Notes: generated by a model from the letters alone, not told the origin. Positions 23,859-34,470 are shown, counted from the stretch's first letter. The stretch: 64,000 nt of DNA from Algoriphagus aquaeductus (GCF_003253485.1 NZ_QKTX01000004.1:1-64000), one strand, 5' to 3'. Made by a program: numbers and translations.

Positions 23859-24653
23859 ATGAAGCAATCCTTACTCTTATTCTTGTTTTCCTGGATTTGG
23901 TTTGGCAATACCAACGCTCAGGAAATCAAAATTTTAACCTACAATATTTTTCATGGCGAATCTCCGGATAAGCCGGGTACTCCAAATCTTGAAAAAATCA
24001 GTGACCTTTTTGTTTTGATGCAACCCGAGGTCATTGCCCTTCAGGAGGTGGATTCGCTCACAGGGCGTTACCTCAGCATCTACCCGGATTCCCTGGACCT
24101 GATCAAGCGAATGATCCGAGATACCGGCTATCGGGGTTACTTTGCCAAAGCCATGGATTTTGATGGGGGTGCCTACGGAGAGGGACTTCTGGTCAAAAAA
24201 GGATCTCAATATCATACCCAAAAACTACCCAATCCAGCCGGTGGAGAACCCAGGGCTGCAGCTTGGGTAAAAGCGGAGCTCAAAACTTTAGAGGAATTTT
24301 ACTTTGGGGGCACCCACCTTTGTCATGAATTCGAAGCCAATCGTATCGCCCAGGTTGATTCGCTTTTCACCTATGCCGAAACCTTGAACAAACCTGTAAT
24401 TCTGGCTGGAGACTTTAATTTTACGCCAGATTCACCCGAATACAGCCGAATACCCAGTCATTGGAAAGAAGCCGGTGCAGAAGCCGGAAACACTCAACAC
24501 ACCTATGGAACTGCCGAATCCGGTGCAAGAATTGACTACATCTGGTATGATTCCCGAAAATTTGAACTAGTAGAATACAAAGTTCTGGACTTGCCCTACT
24601 CCGACCACTATCCGGTTTGGGCCGTTCTCAGGATGAAAAAAGAAACCCCATGA
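23859..24653 (+). CDS. secreted endonuclease/exonuclease/phosphatase-family protein
   Basis: 264 residues from the ATG at 23859; a TTG six bases earlier is rejected. A signal peptide (about 1-20, ending NTNAQ) precedes an EEP fold: LTYNIFHG (strand with Asn), ALQEVDS (metal Glu), GGTHLCHEF, AGDFNF (Asp and Asn) and the terminal YSDHYPV (Asp-His catalytic pair). EEP members cleave phosphodiesters or phosphomonoesters in nucleic acids, inositol phosphates or sphingolipids; the substrate here is unknown. The stop overlaps the ATG of the following DUF1080 gene. Confidence 0.88.
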   Translation: MKQSLLLFLFSWIWFGNTNAQEIKILTYNIFHGESPDKPGTPNLEKISDLFVLMQPEVIALQEVDSLTGRYLSIYPDSLDLIKRMIRDTGYRGYFAKAMDFDGGAYGEGLLVKKGSQYHTQKLPNPAGGEPRAAAWVKAELKTLEEFYFGGTHLCHEFEANRIAQVDSLFTYAETLNKPVILAGDFNFTPDSPEYSRIPSHWKEAGAEAGNTQHTYGTAESGARIDYIWYDSRKFELVEYKVLDLPYSDHYPVWAVLRMKKETP

Positions 24654-25489
24654 AAAACAAACTGCTCGCCATCGGAACCCTACTCCTAGCTGCTTCATTT
24701 TTCCATTTTTCTGTCAAAAAGGATGAACACAAATGGATCGAACTTTTCAATGGTAAAGACCTAACAGACTGGACTCCCAAAATCCGAACTCACGAATTGG
24801 GAGTCAACTTTGCCAATACATTTCGGGTAGAAGATGGTTTGATGAAAGTCCGCTATGACGGGTATGAGAAGTTTGATCAACAATACGGACATATTTTCTA
24901 CAAAGAGCCTTTTACCTACTACCTGTTGACGGTCGAATATCGGTTTGTCGGCGAGCAATGCCCCGGAGGCGAAGGCTGGGCTCTACGAAACAGCGGGGCC
25001 ATGCTGCACGGGCAAGACCCAAAGACCATGCTGAAAGATCAGGATTTCCCGATCTCGATCGAGGCGCAGTTTCTCGGTGGAAATGGGACAGACAAGCGCA
25101 GCACTTGCAATCTCTGCACCCCTGGAACCCATGTGGTCATGGATGACAAGCTTTTCACTCCTCATTGCATCAATTCCCAATCGGAAACCTACCACGGCGA
25201 TCAATGGGTAAAAGCCAATTTTATCGTCTTGGGAGACCGGGAAGTTCACCACCTAGTCGGAATGGACACGGTCATCAGTTATTACCAACCTCAAATCGGC
25301 GGAGGGAATGTCTCTCCTGTGGACCCTGAGGTGAAAAAAGATGGCAAACTCATCGAAGGCGGCTACATCAGTCTGCAAAGCGAAAGTCATCCGATTGATT
25401 TTAAAAGAGTGGCCCTGATTGATTTGTCACCGGTAAAAGACCAGCCGGAACAACTCAAAAAATGGGTAAATGAAGGGCTGAAAGACTGA
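24650..25489 (+). CDS. DUF1080 (3-keto-disaccharide hydrolase-like) protein
   Basis: 279 residues from the ATG in the ATGA overlap with the upstream gene. An N-terminal signal or anchor (about 1-20) is followed by the typical DUF1080 opening WIELFNGKDLTDWTPK and a concanavalin-like fold: LTVEYRFVGEQCPGGEGWALRNSGAMLHGQDP, shown in parts, near 85-117. The family includes 3-keto-glycoside hydrolases; many members act on oxidised disaccharides in the periplasm. A Cys pair (CNLC) is noted near 144. Coupling with the EEP gene suggests a joint extracytoplasmic function. Confidence 0.85.
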   Translation: MKNKLLAIGTLLLAASFFHFSVKKDEHKWIELFNGKDLTDWTPKIRTHELGVNFANTFRVEDGLMKVRYDGYEKFDQQYGHIFYKEPFTYYLLTVEYRFVGEQCPGGEGWALRNSGAMLHGQDPKTMLKDQDFPISIEAQFLGGNGTDKRSTCNLCTPGTHVVMDDKLFTPHCINSQSETYHGDQWVKANFIVLGDREVHHLVGMDTVISYYQPQIGGGNVSPVDPEVKKDGKLIEGGYISLQSESHPIDFKRVALIDLSPVKDQPEQLKKWVNEGLKD

Positions 25490-25513
25490 AAAGCATCCCA
25501 TTCAAGCACGTTT

Positions 25514-25556
25514 GCCCGTCTTGCTGAATTCAGATTTGGCAGACGGGCTTTTTTTT
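25514..25556 (+). terminator. terminator after the DUF1080 gene
   Basis: Stem GCCCGTCT (25514-25521) with AGACGGGC (25541-25548), followed by a T-run to 25556. Confidence 0.85.
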
Positions 25557-25721
25557 AAGGGAAACCAAGGCAAAACGAAATATTTTGGACCATTTCAAGA
25601 ATAAAATTTGGAAAAATTCCAGAGAATCTAAATTATTTCCCTAAACCCATACCTTTTTCCGACATTTTTTAACTTATCTTCCATGAAAGGATCCGAATGC
25701 TAACTAAATAGCCCTTTCGAA

Positions 25722-27923
25722 ATGAAGCTGCTAAAATTTCTAGCCATGATATTTAATATTTTTAGAAAAAAGCGAGATAAAAAGTCCAAAAACGGGACTC
25801 CAAAAGAACCACTGCTCAGCACTTCACGGGAGGAATTTGAAGGCACACTTGAGGTAAAAGAGGGGAAACTTCCCGAGGACATCCACGGTGTATTTCATGT
25901 TTCTTTTCCTGTGGGTTCGGTCAACTCCGGAGGTCTCCCCTTTCCCAAGAAAAAGGCCAATGGGGAAGACAATCCCGAATATGGAAGTCCCATCATGAAC
26001 GGAGACGGATTTGTGATTCAACTGGATTTCAACCCAAATCCCAATCCAAAAGTTAAAACCAAACTGATGAAAACCCCTTGCTACTATGCCGATGAAGCGA
26101 CTAAGGAAGGGACCAAACACCATGGTTTGATGGGCTTTCACAACATGGGAATCACCCGAATGAGCATGGTACTGGGCGGAAGAAACCAACTGAACACTGC
26201 TACACAGCCTATAAAATTTAAAAACCAAATCAATGGTAGCCTTCTCGCCACCTACGATGTGGGCCGACCCTATGTCCTCGATCCCAAAACCCTGGAATTG
26301 GTCACACCCGTAGGCCGTGCAAGGGAGTGGATGACGGCACAGCCCCCGATGGTCCCTTGGCCATTTGGCTTGATTCAGACCTCGGCCCACCCGGCCTTTG
26401 ATCCGATCACCCAAGAGCTTTTCACCGTCAACTATTCCAAAAACAAAGGTTCCTACACCCACTTAGAACAATCCCTCCACCACCTCAAGCATAATCGACA
26501 CCTCTTCAAATCCAAGCTGGAAGCGCTTGCCAATGAACTCGTGGATCATGAAGACACCGAGCAGGTCAAGTCTCGGGTCAATCAGTTTTTTCACCATCTC
26601 AATGACCACGTCGGCGGAAAAAAACACGATCCCGAAGAACCAAAGGGAGATGTTTTTATGAATCTCTTGCTTTGGAAAGGAGAAGGAGCCCTTACTTCCT
26701 GGACGCTAAGTGACCAAGATGGAAGTAAACTGGCCATCTATGAGTGCATGCATCAAATGGGCCTCACCGAAGACTACATTATCCTGACTGACTGCTCCTT
26801 TAAGTTTGCCATGGACATGCTTTTTGACAATCCATTTCCCGAAAGCAAAATCATCGAGCGTCTGATCCGAAGATTGGCTACCGTCAAAATGGAGCCTTTT
26901 ACCACCACTTATATCATCAAGCGAAGGGAACTCAAGCCTCAGGGAGGGTTTGCGATTGCTTACCGATTGGATCTGCCGATCCCTTTGGAGACGATCCATT
27001 ACAGCTGCAACTACGCAAATCCCAACGGGGTGATCACACTGGTAGGTATTCACAATGCAGCCACCTGCATCGCCGAATGGGTGCGAACATTTGACATCAG
27101 AGCTTTGGACAAGCGACCTGTAGATCCGGATTATTACAGCCTTTTTGCGGTAGGAAGCATGGATATCAGCCGAATCGGCAAGTGGAAAATAGATGCGGAA
27201 AAACTAACCCTCCTCACCGATCAATCGCAAGTATACGGCGATGCCGGTAAGTACAATGAAGAAAACTTAGGACCCAATACCTGGGCAATCTCTCTCTATG
27301 GCTATCGTGGAATTTTGTCTGCGGATGAGCCGGTCCGGGAAATCAAGCAACTCTGGTACCTCAGCGACGGGACTACAAAAAATCTGCTCACCCAGTTTAT
27401 TTACAACCTGTACAAAGATTATAAGCATCGGGAAATCGACCTGGAGCTTATCAAAAAACTCACTGAAAAAGAATTGCCTTTTGGCATGACCCGGCTCAAC
27501 GTGGAGACCATGCAACCGGAAGAATATTTCCAGTTTGACCGGAATGTATTCCCTCGTGGAGTTCATTTCATCCCCAGAAAAACACCTCGTCCAACCCTTG
27601 ACCCGGAGCTAGACGGCTATCTGGTCTGCCCGGTACAGGTTGGCAATTCCCCGGTGAATCCGACTGCCTACCGCTCTGAATTTTGGATTTTTGATGCCCA
27701 AACCATAGCCAAAGGTCCTATTTGCAAGCTGTCTCACCCCAAAATCAAATTTGCATTTACCCTCCACACCTCCTGGATCCCTGAAGCCCAGCCTTCAGAC
27801 CAAAAATTCATCATTCCGGTCAGATCGGATTATGACGAAGTGTTGAAAAATCTTGAACTTGGAGTGGATCGGAAAATGCTCGAAGAATTCTTCGAAACCC
27901 ATGTGTACCCCCACTTCAACTAG
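25722..27923 (+). CDS. carotenoid oxygenase (RPE65/CCD family)
   Basis: 733-residue member of the carotenoid cleavage dioxygenase family, longer than typical bacterial enzymes (about 480-550) through inserts such as residues 245-310. Four His expected to bind the catalytic iron are visible: His223 (TSAHPAFD), His344 (CMHQMG), His426 (ETIHYSC) and His682 (TLHTSW). The family splits carotenoids or stilbenes with O2 to aldehydes such as retinal. There is no signal peptide; the N-terminus is basic. The next gene, a giant kinase-cyclase, follows 6 bases later, so a signalling function for an apocarotenoid product is conceivable. Confidence 0.87.
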   Translation: MKLLKFLAMIFNIFRKKRDKKSKNGTPKEPLLSTSREEFEGTLEVKEGKLPEDIHGVFHVSFPVGSVNSGGLPFPKKKANGEDNPEYGSPIMNGDGFVIQLDFNPNPNPKVKTKLMKTPCYYADEATKEGTKHHGLMGFHNMGITRMSMVLGGRNQLNTATQPIKFKNQINGSLLATYDVGRPYVLDPKTLELVTPVGRAREWMTAQPPMVPWPFGLIQTSAHPAFDPITQELFTVNYSKNKGSYTHLEQSLHHLKHNRHLFKSKLEALANELVDHEDTEQVKSRVNQFFHHLNDHVGGKKHDPEEPKGDVFMNLLLWKGEGALTSWTLSDQDGSKLAIYECMHQMGLTEDYIILTDCSFKFAMDMLFDNPFPESKIIERLIRRLATVKMEPFTTTYIIKRRELKPQGGFAIAYRLDLPIPLETIHYSCNYANPNGVITLVGIHNAATCIAEWVRTFDIRALDKRPVDPDYYSLFAVGSMDISRIGKWKIDAEKLTLLTDQSQVYGDAGKYNEENLGPNTWAISLYGYRGILSADEPVREIKQLWYLSDGTTKNLLTQFIYNLYKDYKHREIDLELIKKLTEKELPFGMTRLNVETMQPEEYFQFDRNVFPRGVHFIPRKTPRPTLDPELDGYLVCPVQVGNSPVNPTAYRSEFWIFDAQTIAKGPICKLSHPKIKFAFTLHTSWIPEAQPSDQKFIIPVRSDYDEVLKNLELGVDRKMLEEFFETHVYPHFN

Positions 27924-27929
27924 TCCCAT

Positions 27930-30900
27930 ATGATCATCGATTCCCCCCAAATCACAGATCTCGAATTAATTCATGAGAGCTCGCGCAGCCGTATTTTCAA
28001 AGGTCAGGCGACTCATGAGGAAGTCTTGATCAAAGAGGATCTAACGGGGGATCAAGGCAGACTCTTCAACGAATCGAGTATTACGGTCAAATCCTTTCAT
28101 CCTGAGATGAATTCCGGTGTAGTACTCCATCAGGGAAGGTTGGTCATGCTCCGAAAATTCATCTTCGGCAAAAGCCTGAAGGAACTGATTCCAAGCGGAG
28201 GAATGGACTCCCATGAATTTCTCCAAATCGCCCTCTTACTGGCCGAAGAACTCCAACACCTTCACCAGAAAAATATCCTTCACAATGATGTCAACCCCCG
28301 AAATTTTATCTGCAACTTGAAGGAGCAGTCAGTCACGCTGATTGATTATGAGTTTGGCTCTACCATCGAAAATCTGGAGCTTCAATACGAGCAAAATCCC
28401 CAGCTCATCGGCACCATGGAGTACATCTCCCCGGAGCAGACCGGGAGAATGAACCGCAAAATTGACTACCGGAGTGATTATTATGGATTGGGGGCCACTT
28501 TTTATGAAATGATCTGCGGTCGTCCTCCTTTTCTGGAAGAAGATCTGTTGAAATTGATCCATTGCCACCTGGCGATAGCTCCGCTCCCTCCTTCTGAATT
28601 GAAAAGGAGTATCAGCAAGCCGATAGACCAAATCATCCTCAAGCTGCTCTCCAAAAATGCAGAAGACCGATACCAATCCATTGCAGGCCTGCTTTCCGAT
28701 CTCAATCTGGTTCTGGATTTGGAAACCTCCCATACCCGAATCAAACATTTCAGGCCGGGACTCCAGGACATCTCTTCCCGACTCACGATATCCCAAAAAC
28801 TATACGGAAGAGAAGCTGAAGTCAAGACACTCGAACTGGCCTATGCCAAAGCGCTGAAAGGGGAAAAAGTATTGCTGACCATTTCGGGACAAAGCGGGGT
28901 TGGAAAAAGTATTTTATGCCAGGAGCTATACCGCAAAATCAGCGGTAACAGTGGGTTTTTCCTTAGTGGAGCGTTTGATGTGATGGACAGGCAGACCCCC
29001 TATTTGGCATTTGAAAAAGCATTCCGCCAATTTGCGGATTGGCTCTTGATCTCTTCTCCGGAAACCCAGCAACTCTGGGCCGACCGAATCAGAAAAGAAA
29101 CCAAGGGTCTCGGCCGAATTCTTTTTGACTTAGCTCCCAACCTCGAACTGATCCTGACCGATCAGCCTGAACTCTTGCCACTCAAAGGCTTTGAAAATCA
29201 GCAACGCCTCCAGTTTGCCATCAATGCTTTCCTCCAAAGTATAGCCCGGGAAGATGCTCCCGTGGTCTTGTTTCTGGATGATTACCAGTGGGCCAATGAA
29301 GCCGCAGTGGAACTGCTCAATTCGCTTCTGAGCAATTACGGATTGAAACACCTACTTTTGATTGTTGCCTTTCGGGATCAATCCGGGCATTTTGATAATT
29401 CGCTCAAAACCACGCTGGACCAACTGCTGAGCGGAAATGAACCCTCGGCCCAGGTCCACAGCTATCAACTCCAACTTCAGCCTCTTCTGAGAGAAGATGT
29501 CATCCAATTGCTGTATGACACGCTGAAAGCCAGCGAGGAAGAAGTCCGGGAGTTTGCCGTTTTGGTACATTCCAAAACCAAGGGCAATCCTTTCTCCATC
29601 ACCAAACTCCTCGAGCTGCTTTACAGCCAAAAGCTATTGACATTTGATTACCCCAAAAACCGCTGGACCTGGAATCTTCACCTGATCTATTCCCTCAACC
29701 TCAGCGATGAAGTCGTCGATCTACTTTTGGATAAAATCAGGGAATTGGATCAAGATGCCTTGACCATGGTCAAAATTGCTTCCGTATTTGGACTGGAGTT
29801 TTCCATTCACCAGCTCGAAATGATCTCGGGTCAGGAGGCAGCGGCTATCCACCGGTTTCTCTGGCCTCTGATTCAGGAGGGATCTTTGGTGCCCGTAGGC
29901 AATGATTACCGATTTATACCCGAATACTATTCTGAACAGGGAAAAGATGTCAGGTTCCGCTTTGCTCATGCGAGGATCCAACAGGCGGTCTATTCCCTTT
30001 TGGAAGGAGAAGAAAAAGAAAAGCGGCATTTTGAAGTGGGAAAGATCTTTCTCGATCGGTTGACCGACAGAGAATTGACTGAAAAATCCATCGAAATCGG
30101 CACCCACCTCTCTCTGGGCTATTCCTTTCTCAAGGATTCGGCCCACAGCGAAAAAGCAGCCCGGATTCTCCTCCAGGCAGGAAATAAATCTGCCTCTTCG
30201 GCAGCTTTTGAATCCGCTCTTCAGCTGACTATCAAAGGACTTGACCTCCTAGAATCGAAACTTCCTCCGGCTGAACGATTCTCCATTTCTCTCAATCTGC
30301 TGGAGTATGCTTTTCTCATCAAAAACGAAGAAAAACGACAACTCTTCGAAAACCAAGCCTTTGGTTTGGCCCAAAGTCAGACCGACCGGATTTTGGTCTA
30401 TGAGGTCATTGTGAGATCACTCTCCTACGCCAATCAGCCCCATAGTGCTATTTTGATCACGCAAAAAGCGCTGCAAGAATCCGGATATCAAATTCCGGAC
30501 AAAGCTTCGACCCTGCAGATCATCTGGGAAGCGGTCAAAATGCAGTTTAAGCTTCCTTCCGGAAAAATTGCCAAACTCAGCACCCTGCCCCGAGCTGAAG
30601 ATCCTCAAATCATCGCTTTGTTTAAATTGATTTCGGCCGCTTTCCCTGCCTATTATTTTGCCAATATCGAGACTTATCCTTTGCTGATTTTCCTGATGCT
30701 CAAGCTGACCCTGAAGCATGGCTTGAGTCCGGAATCCCTGGTCGGCATCGCCAGTTATGGGATCATTCGGGCATCAGCAATGAACAAACCGGCAGACGGA
30801 TACCGGATTGTACAAGAGTGTCGAAAACTGGTAGAGCATGAGGATTTGAAAAAATTTGCAGCCACAGTCAAATTCATCCATGTTTTTTTTGTCGGCTATT

Positions 30901-33056
30901 TATTGGAAAACTCCAACGACTCCATTCCAGTTGCTGCCGAAGGTTATCAAAATGGCATTGCAACCGGTAATATGGAGTATGCCTGCTGGAATCAATTCTT
31001 CCAGGTGGTGGTGGATTTTCATATCGGAAAAGATTTCAAAAGCCTCCACCAAGATACCGAAGAGCTGATCAGATTCTTGAGGCAATACAATTTTTCGAGC
31101 CAGGAAGACATGATCAAAGGGATTCTGAACAGCATCGCAGTACTGAAAGCCGATGCCAAAACCTATCCCGAAAAACTCGATGAACTACTCCAAAACAAAG
31201 AGCCTGAATACATCAAAGCCAAGGAGGAAAAAAACAAAGTGTTCCTCTATACCTACCATGGGTTCAAAGGAATTACTACGCTATGGTTTGGAAAAAACGA
31301 AGTAGCGTTTGAACATTTTCAAAAGGCAAAGGAGTTTTCCAAAAATCAGCCACTGGATGTTTCCCTTCAATATTTCGAGCTATGCCGGGGGCTAAATGCC
31401 GCCTATTTGCTCTGCCAGTATCATCCCTTAGTCAAGCGGGAAGCACTGCAAAAGGTGCTCAAACAAAGCCTGAATCATTTCAAAAAGATTGAGGCCATCA
31501 ACCCGGAATTTGGAAAGCCGGTAGGACAGTTTTTACAGGCTATTCTCCGTGGACAACACACCGGATCTGTCAACCAAACTCTGGTCGAGGAGGCCATCCG
31601 CCATTTTGAAAAACTGAATCAGCCTAGGTATTTGTTGTTGCTCCACGAAGTATACAGCCTTCAATTGGCCCGACAAAACCATCCCAAAAGTGAAGTCCAC
31701 CGAAATCAGGCAATTAAGCTGGCCAACCTACTCCAGTCACCTGGAAAAGTCCATCAGTTGATTTTGGAGGATCCACAAGCGGAAAATACGCAGCAGACGA
31801 ACTCCGGATTTTCCGGGCAAAAAACCTCAGGCTCTATCGAACTCGCCTCCATCGATACTCTGACCCTGGTCAAAACCATGGATGCCCTGATCAGTGAAAT
31901 CAAACTGGAATCCTTGCTGGAAAAACTGATCACCTATGCCATGGAAAATTCAGGGGCACAGGAAGGTCATTTTTTGATTAATCGAAACGGGGAGTGGATT
32001 GTAGAAGTATCTACCTTGGCCAATCACAGTCTGCACACCCATTTTCCCAAAACAAAACTCGAATCCTATCCTGAAGTGAGCACCGGCCTGGTCAATTTTG
32101 CCAAAGCTTCCAAAGAGCCGGTACTTTTAGGAGATGCAATCCACACCAAACCCTATGATTCAGATGAGGTCGTACAGCGAAAAAATCTCAAATCTGTTCT
32201 TTGCATTCCTTTCATCAGTCAATCGAAAATTTCCGGGATGATCTACCTAACCCATAGTCAGACCGGCAATGCCTTTCAAAAAGGGCATATCAGTCTAATG
32301 AGGCTGATGGCCGGGCAAATTGGAGGAATCATAGAAAATGCCCTCTTGTATGAAAACCTGGAAAACCTGGTCCAGGAACGGACTCGGCAATTAGAGGAAG
32401 AAAAGCAGAAAAGTGACTCCCTGCTCCTCAACATTCTTCCTAAAGAAATCGCCTCCGAATTGATGATCAATGGAGAGGCTGCAGCAAGGCACCATGAAAA
32501 TGTTTCGGTGATGTTTATCGATATCAAAGACTTTACTACGGTGGCCCAGGCGATGACTCCCGATCATTTGGTAAAAAATCTCCACCAGTTTTTCACCAGG
32601 TTTGATGAAATCATGGAAGAATATGGATTGGAAAAAATCAAAACCATCGGTGATGCCTATATGGCAGCCGGGGGAATCCCCACCCCCTCTGCTGACCACG
32701 CAATTCGGATGGTCAAAGCAGGTTTTAAAATTCTGGAATTTGTTGATGCTTATAATCAGGAGCGGAAAACGATCGACCAAGCACCATTTGCCATCCGAAT
32801 AGGCATTCATTCCGGCCCTGTAGTGGCAGGAGTGGTGGGGACCAAAAAATTTGCCTATGACATCTGGGGTGATACTGTCAATATCGCTTCCCGAATGGAG
32901 AGCAATTCTGAACCGGGAAAAATCAATATCTCCGATGACCATTACAGGGCAATTGCCGGCCATTTTGAATGCCAGCACCGGGGAGAAATACCCGTAAAAA
33001 ACAAAGGGGCGATGCACATGTATTTTGTGAATCACCCCCAATCAAAGCTCTCCTGA
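27930..33056 (+). CDS. protein kinase-AAA-GAF-adenylyl cyclase fusion
   Basis: 1708-residue multidomain sensor. Residues 1-270: Ser/Thr kinase-like domain with Lys35 (LIKED), Asp120 (HNDVNPRN; the usual HRD Arg is Asn) and Asp139 (IDYEFG). Then an ORC/AAA-type ATPase with Walker A GQSGVGKS (320-327) and Walker B LFLDDYQWA (about 447). A long helical TPR-like stretch covers about 700-1290, a GAF domain about 1315-1475, a short coiled coil about 1476-1500, and a class III cyclase 1525-1700. The cyclase has metal Asp1531 and Asp1575, Lys in KIKTIGD, Asp1644 and NIASR, pointing to ATP as substrate. It is translated right behind the carotenoid oxygenase. Confidence 0.9.
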   Translation: MIIDSPQITDLELIHESSRSRIFKGQATHEEVLIKEDLTGDQGRLFNESSITVKSFHPEMNSGVVLHQGRLVMLRKFIFGKSLKELIPSGGMDSHEFLQIALLLAEELQHLHQKNILHNDVNPRNFICNLKEQSVTLIDYEFGSTIENLELQYEQNPQLIGTMEYISPEQTGRMNRKIDYRSDYYGLGATFYEMICGRPPFLEEDLLKLIHCHLAIAPLPPSELKRSISKPIDQIILKLLSKNAEDRYQSIAGLLSDLNLVLDLETSHTRIKHFRPGLQDISSRLTISQKLYGREAEVKTLELAYAKALKGEKVLLTISGQSGVGKSILCQELYRKISGNSGFFLSGAFDVMDRQTPYLAFEKAFRQFADWLLISSPETQQLWADRIRKETKGLGRILFDLAPNLELILTDQPELLPLKGFENQQRLQFAINAFLQSIAREDAPVVLFLDDYQWANEAAVELLNSLLSNYGLKHLLLIVAFRDQSGHFDNSLKTTLDQLLSGNEPSAQVHSYQLQLQPLLREDVIQLLYDTLKASEEEVREFAVLVHSKTKGNPFSITKLLELLYSQKLLTFDYPKNRWTWNLHLIYSLNLSDEVVDLLLDKIRELDQDALTMVKIASVFGLEFSIHQLEMISGQEAAAIHRFLWPLIQEGSLVPVGNDYRFIPEYYSEQGKDVRFRFAHARIQQAVYSLLEGEEKEKRHFEVGKIFLDRLTDRELTEKSIEIGTHLSLGYSFLKDSAHSEKAARILLQAGNKSASSAAFESALQLTIKGLDLLESKLPPAERFSISLNLLEYAFLIKNEEKRQLFENQAFGLAQSQTDRILVYEVIVRSLSYANQPHSAILITQKALQESGYQIPDKASTLQIIWEAVKMQFKLPSGKIAKLSTLPRAEDPQIIALFKLISAAFPAYYFANIETYPLLIFLMLKLTLKHGLSPESLVGIASYGIIRASAMNKPADGYRIVQECRKLVEHEDLKKFAATVKFIHVFFVGYLLENSNDSIPVAAEGYQNGIATGNMEYACWNQFFQVVVDFHIGKDFKSLHQDTEELIRFLRQYNFSSQEDMIKGILNSIAVLKADAKTYPEKLDELLQNKEPEYIKAKEEKNKVFLYTYHGFKGITTLWFGKNEVAFEHFQKAKEFSKNQPLDVSLQYFELCRGLNAAYLLCQYHPLVKREALQKVLKQSLNHFKKIEAINPEFGKPVGQFLQAILRGQHTGSVNQTLVEEAIRHFEKLNQPRYLLLLHEVYSLQLARQNHPKSEVHRNQAIKLANLLQSPGKVHQLILEDPQAENTQQTNSGFSGQKTSGSIELASIDTLTLVKTMDALISEIKLESLLEKLITYAMENSGAQEGHFLINRNGEWIVEVSTLANHSLHTHFPKTKLESYPEVSTGLVNFAKASKEPVLLGDAIHTKPYDSDEVVQRKNLKSVLCIPFISQSKISGMIYLTHSQTGNAFQKGHISLMRLMAGQIGGIIENALLYENLENLVQERTRQLEEEKQKSDSLLLNILPKEIASELMINGEAAARHHENVSVMFIDIKDFTTVAQAMTPDHLVKNLHQFFTRFDEIMEEYGLEKIKTIGDAYMAAGGIPTPSADHAIRMVKAGFKILEFVDAYNQERKTIDQAPFAIRIGIHSGPVVAGVVGTKKFAYDIWGDTVNIASRMESNSEPGKINISDDHYRAIAGHFECQHRGEIPVKNKGAMHMYFVNHPQSKLS

Positions 33057-33063
33057 AATACGA

Positions 33064-34470
33064 TTACACTCTTACTTTGGTTGTCCCTCCTCCATTAAGC
33101 GTAATATCGACCGGCTTGTTGGTTTTCCAGTTCCCTCCTGTAAAATCCGGCACATCGATCGAGTTGGATCGATTGGCCACCGACCACTCACTAAGCGGAG
33201 TGATACAGCTCCAAAGTGCGGCATCATACACGTCCTGATCAAGCGGAAGGCCATTTCTCAGGCAGTCAATCAGTCTCCAATCCATCATAAAGTCCATTCC
33301 ACCGTGTCCGCCGATTTGTTTGGCAAGCTCGCCTACTTTTTGGACGATTTCGGGCGTATATTTTTCTTTTAGCGCCATCATTTCGTCTTCTTTCATCCAA
33401 TTATGGCCTTTGGATACTTTTTGATCGGGGTACTTTTGGGCATAGCCTTCTGTCCCGCTGACCACATGAAGTCTGGAATAGGGACGAGGTGAAGTCACAT
33501 CATGCTGGATCATAATCGATTTACCCTTTTTGGTCTTCACCACCGTAGTATTCATGTTACCTCGATAGTTTTTGGTGGCGTAGTCATTCCAAAACACATC
33601 CTGCTCGGCCAGTTCTTGTGCCTTTTTCTTCATTTGAAAATCTGCTGAAGAGACCGAAGTCAGGTAATCCATCTGATCTCCCCGATTGATATCCAAAATC
33701 TGGCAGATCGGACCCAGGCCATGCGTGGGATACAAATTTCCATTTCGGAAGTTTTCCTCCAGTCTCCACATGCCCTGATAGCCTTTTTCCTTTGCAAAAT
33801 TGAGCGAAAGCAAATCATGGATATAAGCTCCTTCGACATGCAGTACTTCCCCAAAAAATCCCTCTCGGGCCATTTTCAGGGTCATGATTTCAAAAAAATC
33901 GTAACAGCAATTTTCCAACTGCATGCAATGCTTTTTGGTGCGCTCAGAAGTCTCTACCAATTGCCAGCATTCGTCCAGCGTACGGGCAGCGGGCACTTCT
34001 ACGGCGGTATGCTTTCCGGTTTCCATGGCAAAAACTGCCATCGGCACGTGCCATTCCCAAGGGGTGGCGATATAGATGAGATCCAGATCAGGACGCTCAC
34101 ACATTTTTTTCCAGGCAAAGGCACTTCCCGAGTAGAGTTCCGGCTTATGGATGGTGCCTTCGAGCGATTTTTTGGCCTTTTCGGCCCGCTCGGGCAAAAG
34201 GTCACAGAGGGCTTTGATCTCTACCCCTTCGATTTTGCTCAGTCGATCTACTGCTCCAGGGCCTCGCATACCCAAACCCACTACTCCAATTCGGACCGTC
34301 TCGATCTTTGGCGCAGCAAATCCGCACATATTGAAGGATTGAACCCGACTCGCTCCATACTTTGCTTCCAAAGGAAGCTGTTGAAACCCATCGGCCAAGG
34401 CACTGCCTGCTCCAAAAAGTCCTAATCCCGCCAAACCGGTGGACTTCAAAAATTCTCTTCGTTTATTCAT
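33064..34470 (-). CDS. GH109-like Gfo/Idh/MocA oxidoreductase/glycosidase
   Basis: 468 residues. A twin-arginine signal (NKRREFLKSTG, then a hydrophobic stretch to ALA) implies Tat export. The Rossmann motif GVVGLGMRG lies at about 62-70. Family segments match glycoside hydrolase family 109 (alpha-N-acetylgalactosaminidases using NAD+): ALCDLLPERAEKA, YIATPWEWH, QLENCCYD, EGAYIHDL, NLYPTHGLGP and SPRPYSRLHVVSG. It would remove GalNAc from glycans in the periplasm through transient oxidation. It converges with the cyclase gene with 7 bases between stops. Confidence 0.88.
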   Translation of the reverse strand: MNKRREFLKSTGLAGLGLFGAGSALADGFQQLPLEAKYGASRVQSFNMCGFAAPKIETVRIGVVGLGMRGPGAVDRLSKIEGVEIKALCDLLPERAEKAKKSLEGTIHKPELYSGSAFAWKKMCERPDLDLIYIATPWEWHVPMAVFAMETGKHTAVEVPAARTLDECWQLVETSERTKKHCMQLENCCYDFFEIMTLKMAREGFFGEVLHVEGAYIHDLLSLNFAKEKGYQGMWRLEENFRNGNLYPTHGLGPICQILDINRGDQMDYLTSVSSADFQMKKKAQELAEQDVFWNDYATKNYRGNMNTTVVKTKKGKSIMIQHDVTSPRPYSRLHVVSGTEGYAQKYPDQKVSKGHNWMKEDEMMALKEKYTPEIVQKVGELAKQIGGHGGMDFMMDWRLIDCLRNGLPLDQDVYDAALWSCITPLSEWSVANRSNSIDVPDFTGGNWKTNKPVDITLNGGGTTKVRV

